Positions 5,555 to 6,219 of a stretch of DNA of 6,219 nucleotides are shown piece after piece. The DNA is from Lachnospiraceae bacterium UBA7205 (GTDB lineage: Bacteria > Bacillota > Clostridia > Lachnospirales > Lachnospiraceae): NCBI GenBank assembly GCA_002490665.1, contig DKUL01000036.1, forward strand, positions 121,378 to 127,596, read 5' to 3'. A program made the translations under genes and the position numbers. Within the stretch, counting starts at the first letter, position 1. Each line of letters opens with the position of its first letter. The notes beneath the pieces are model-generated. The model was not told where the DNA came from, searched no databases, and saw only the letters and a list, made by a program, of their open reading frames with translations.

Positions 5555-6219
5555 ATGGGATTTTACAGAAAACCGCTGCCTGTCGGGGTGGATGATTTTG
5601 AAAAGCTTGTGACAAGAGGGTATTATTTTATAGATAAGACAAATCTTATGAGGGATTTGCTGGATATGAAAGGAGATGTCAATCTTTTTACCAGACCAAG
5701 GCGGTTTGGTAAGACACTAAGCATGAGTATGCTGCAATATTTCTTTGAGGATATGCGGGGCAAGGATGGTGCAAGGATTGATAACACTGCCCTTTTTGAG
5801 GGGTTGAATATCATGCAGGCAGGCGAACAGTATCTGTCGCATATGGGGCAGTATCCTGTCATCAATATGACATTAAAGGCGGGAAAACGCCCGACGTTTG
5901 AGAGCGCGTGTACACAGATAGCGTGGCAGATTGCAATGGAATATGAACGGCATAGTTATGTGCTTGATAAGTTGTCTGGAGAGAGTAAAAGTAAGTATGA
6001 GCGAATTATGTGGGAAAAAGGTTCTTTAGATGACTATTGTGGTTCACTGCAATTTTTATCAAAGTGTCTGGAAATGTATTATGGAAAAAAGGCAATTATC
6101 CTGATAGACGAGTACGATGTCCCGCTTGAGAATGCCTATCTGCGCGGCTTTTATCAGCAGATGGTGGATTTCATACGCTCCTTTTTCGAAGCGGCGTTAA
6201 AGACTAACAGCAGCCTTGA
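5555..6219 (+). CDS. AAA-ATPase-like protein, probable PD-(D/E)XK nuclease family (N-terminal part, cut by window edge)
   Basis: The frame stays open from ATG 5555 to the right edge (221 full codons plus two bases) without a stop. The start MGFYRKPLPVGVDDFEKL with FIDKTNLM (25-32) is the standard opening of the AAA-ATPase-like family (Pfam AAA-ATPase_like). RPRRFGKT (47-54) is its Walker A-type phosphate loop, and IILIDEYDVPLENA (181-194) is its Walker B-type segment. The family normally continues for another 300 or so residues and ends in a PD-(D/E)XK nuclease-like domain, which would lie beyond the window. These proteins occur in many copies in Clostridia and Bacteroidetes genomes. Their role is not established; a nucleic-acid-related or selfish/defence function is often suspected. 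Codon use looks more AT-rich by eye than in the neighbouring genes, consistent with recent acquisition. It has its own promoter. Family assignment is strong; function is open. Confidence 0.92.
   Translation, partial: MGFYRKPLPVGVDDFEKLVTRGYYFIDKTNLMRDLLDMKGDVNLFTRPRRFGKTLSMSMLQYFFEDMRGKDGARIDNTALFEGLNIMQAGEQYLSHMGQYPVINMTLKAGKRPTFESACTQIAWQIAMEYERHSYVLDKLSGESKSKYERIMWEKGSLDDYCGSLQFLSKCLEMYYGKKAIILIDEYDVPLENAYLRGFYQQMVDFIRSFFEAALKTNSSL

Overview
The window looks like chromosome from an endospore-forming Clostridia-type Firmicute, most likely a member of the Lachnospiraceae. The main evidence is an intact dpaA-dpaB pair, which encodes dipicolinate synthase and occurs only in spore formers. Strong purine-rich Shine-Dalgarno sites, TTGAAA/TATAAT-type promoters and the style of the proteins agree. 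The family-level placement is inference; I could run no searches.

Minus-strand block (1-3549, read right to left). An SLC13/ArsB-type anion permease (2386-3549) sits behind a near-consensus sigma-A promoter. After a 110-bp gap come dpaA (1409-2275), dpaB (803-1390) and, 36 bp further on, the N-terminal 255 codons of a glutamine-dependent asparagine synthetase (1-766, cut by the window edge). The gap before dpaA holds a good match to a sigma-K promoter, followed by a 13-bp hairpin in the predicted 5' leader. I infer that dpaA-dpaB-asnB is one late mother-cell transcript and that the permease also has its own vegetative promoter. DpaA and DpaB together make dipicolinic acid, the spore-core calcium chelator, from the lysine-pathway intermediate. 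The permease is a plausible but unproven dicarboxylate carrier for that pathway.

Plus-strand block (3716-6219). A divergent gene encodes a 500-residue acidic, mostly helical protein with HEAT-like segments and no function I can assign (3758-5260). It is followed by a roughly 175-bp palindromic element with nested stems and near-identical 15/16-bp direct repeats at its edges (5285-5461). Then comes a clear sigma-A promoter and the first 221 codons of an AAA-ATPase-like/PD-(D/E)XK family protein, cut by the right edge (5555-6219).

Both edge genes are open to the window boundary. The most notable non-coding observation is that the 9-nt loop of the dpaA leader hairpin is exactly complementary to the Shine-Dalgarno regions of both the permease and asnB.
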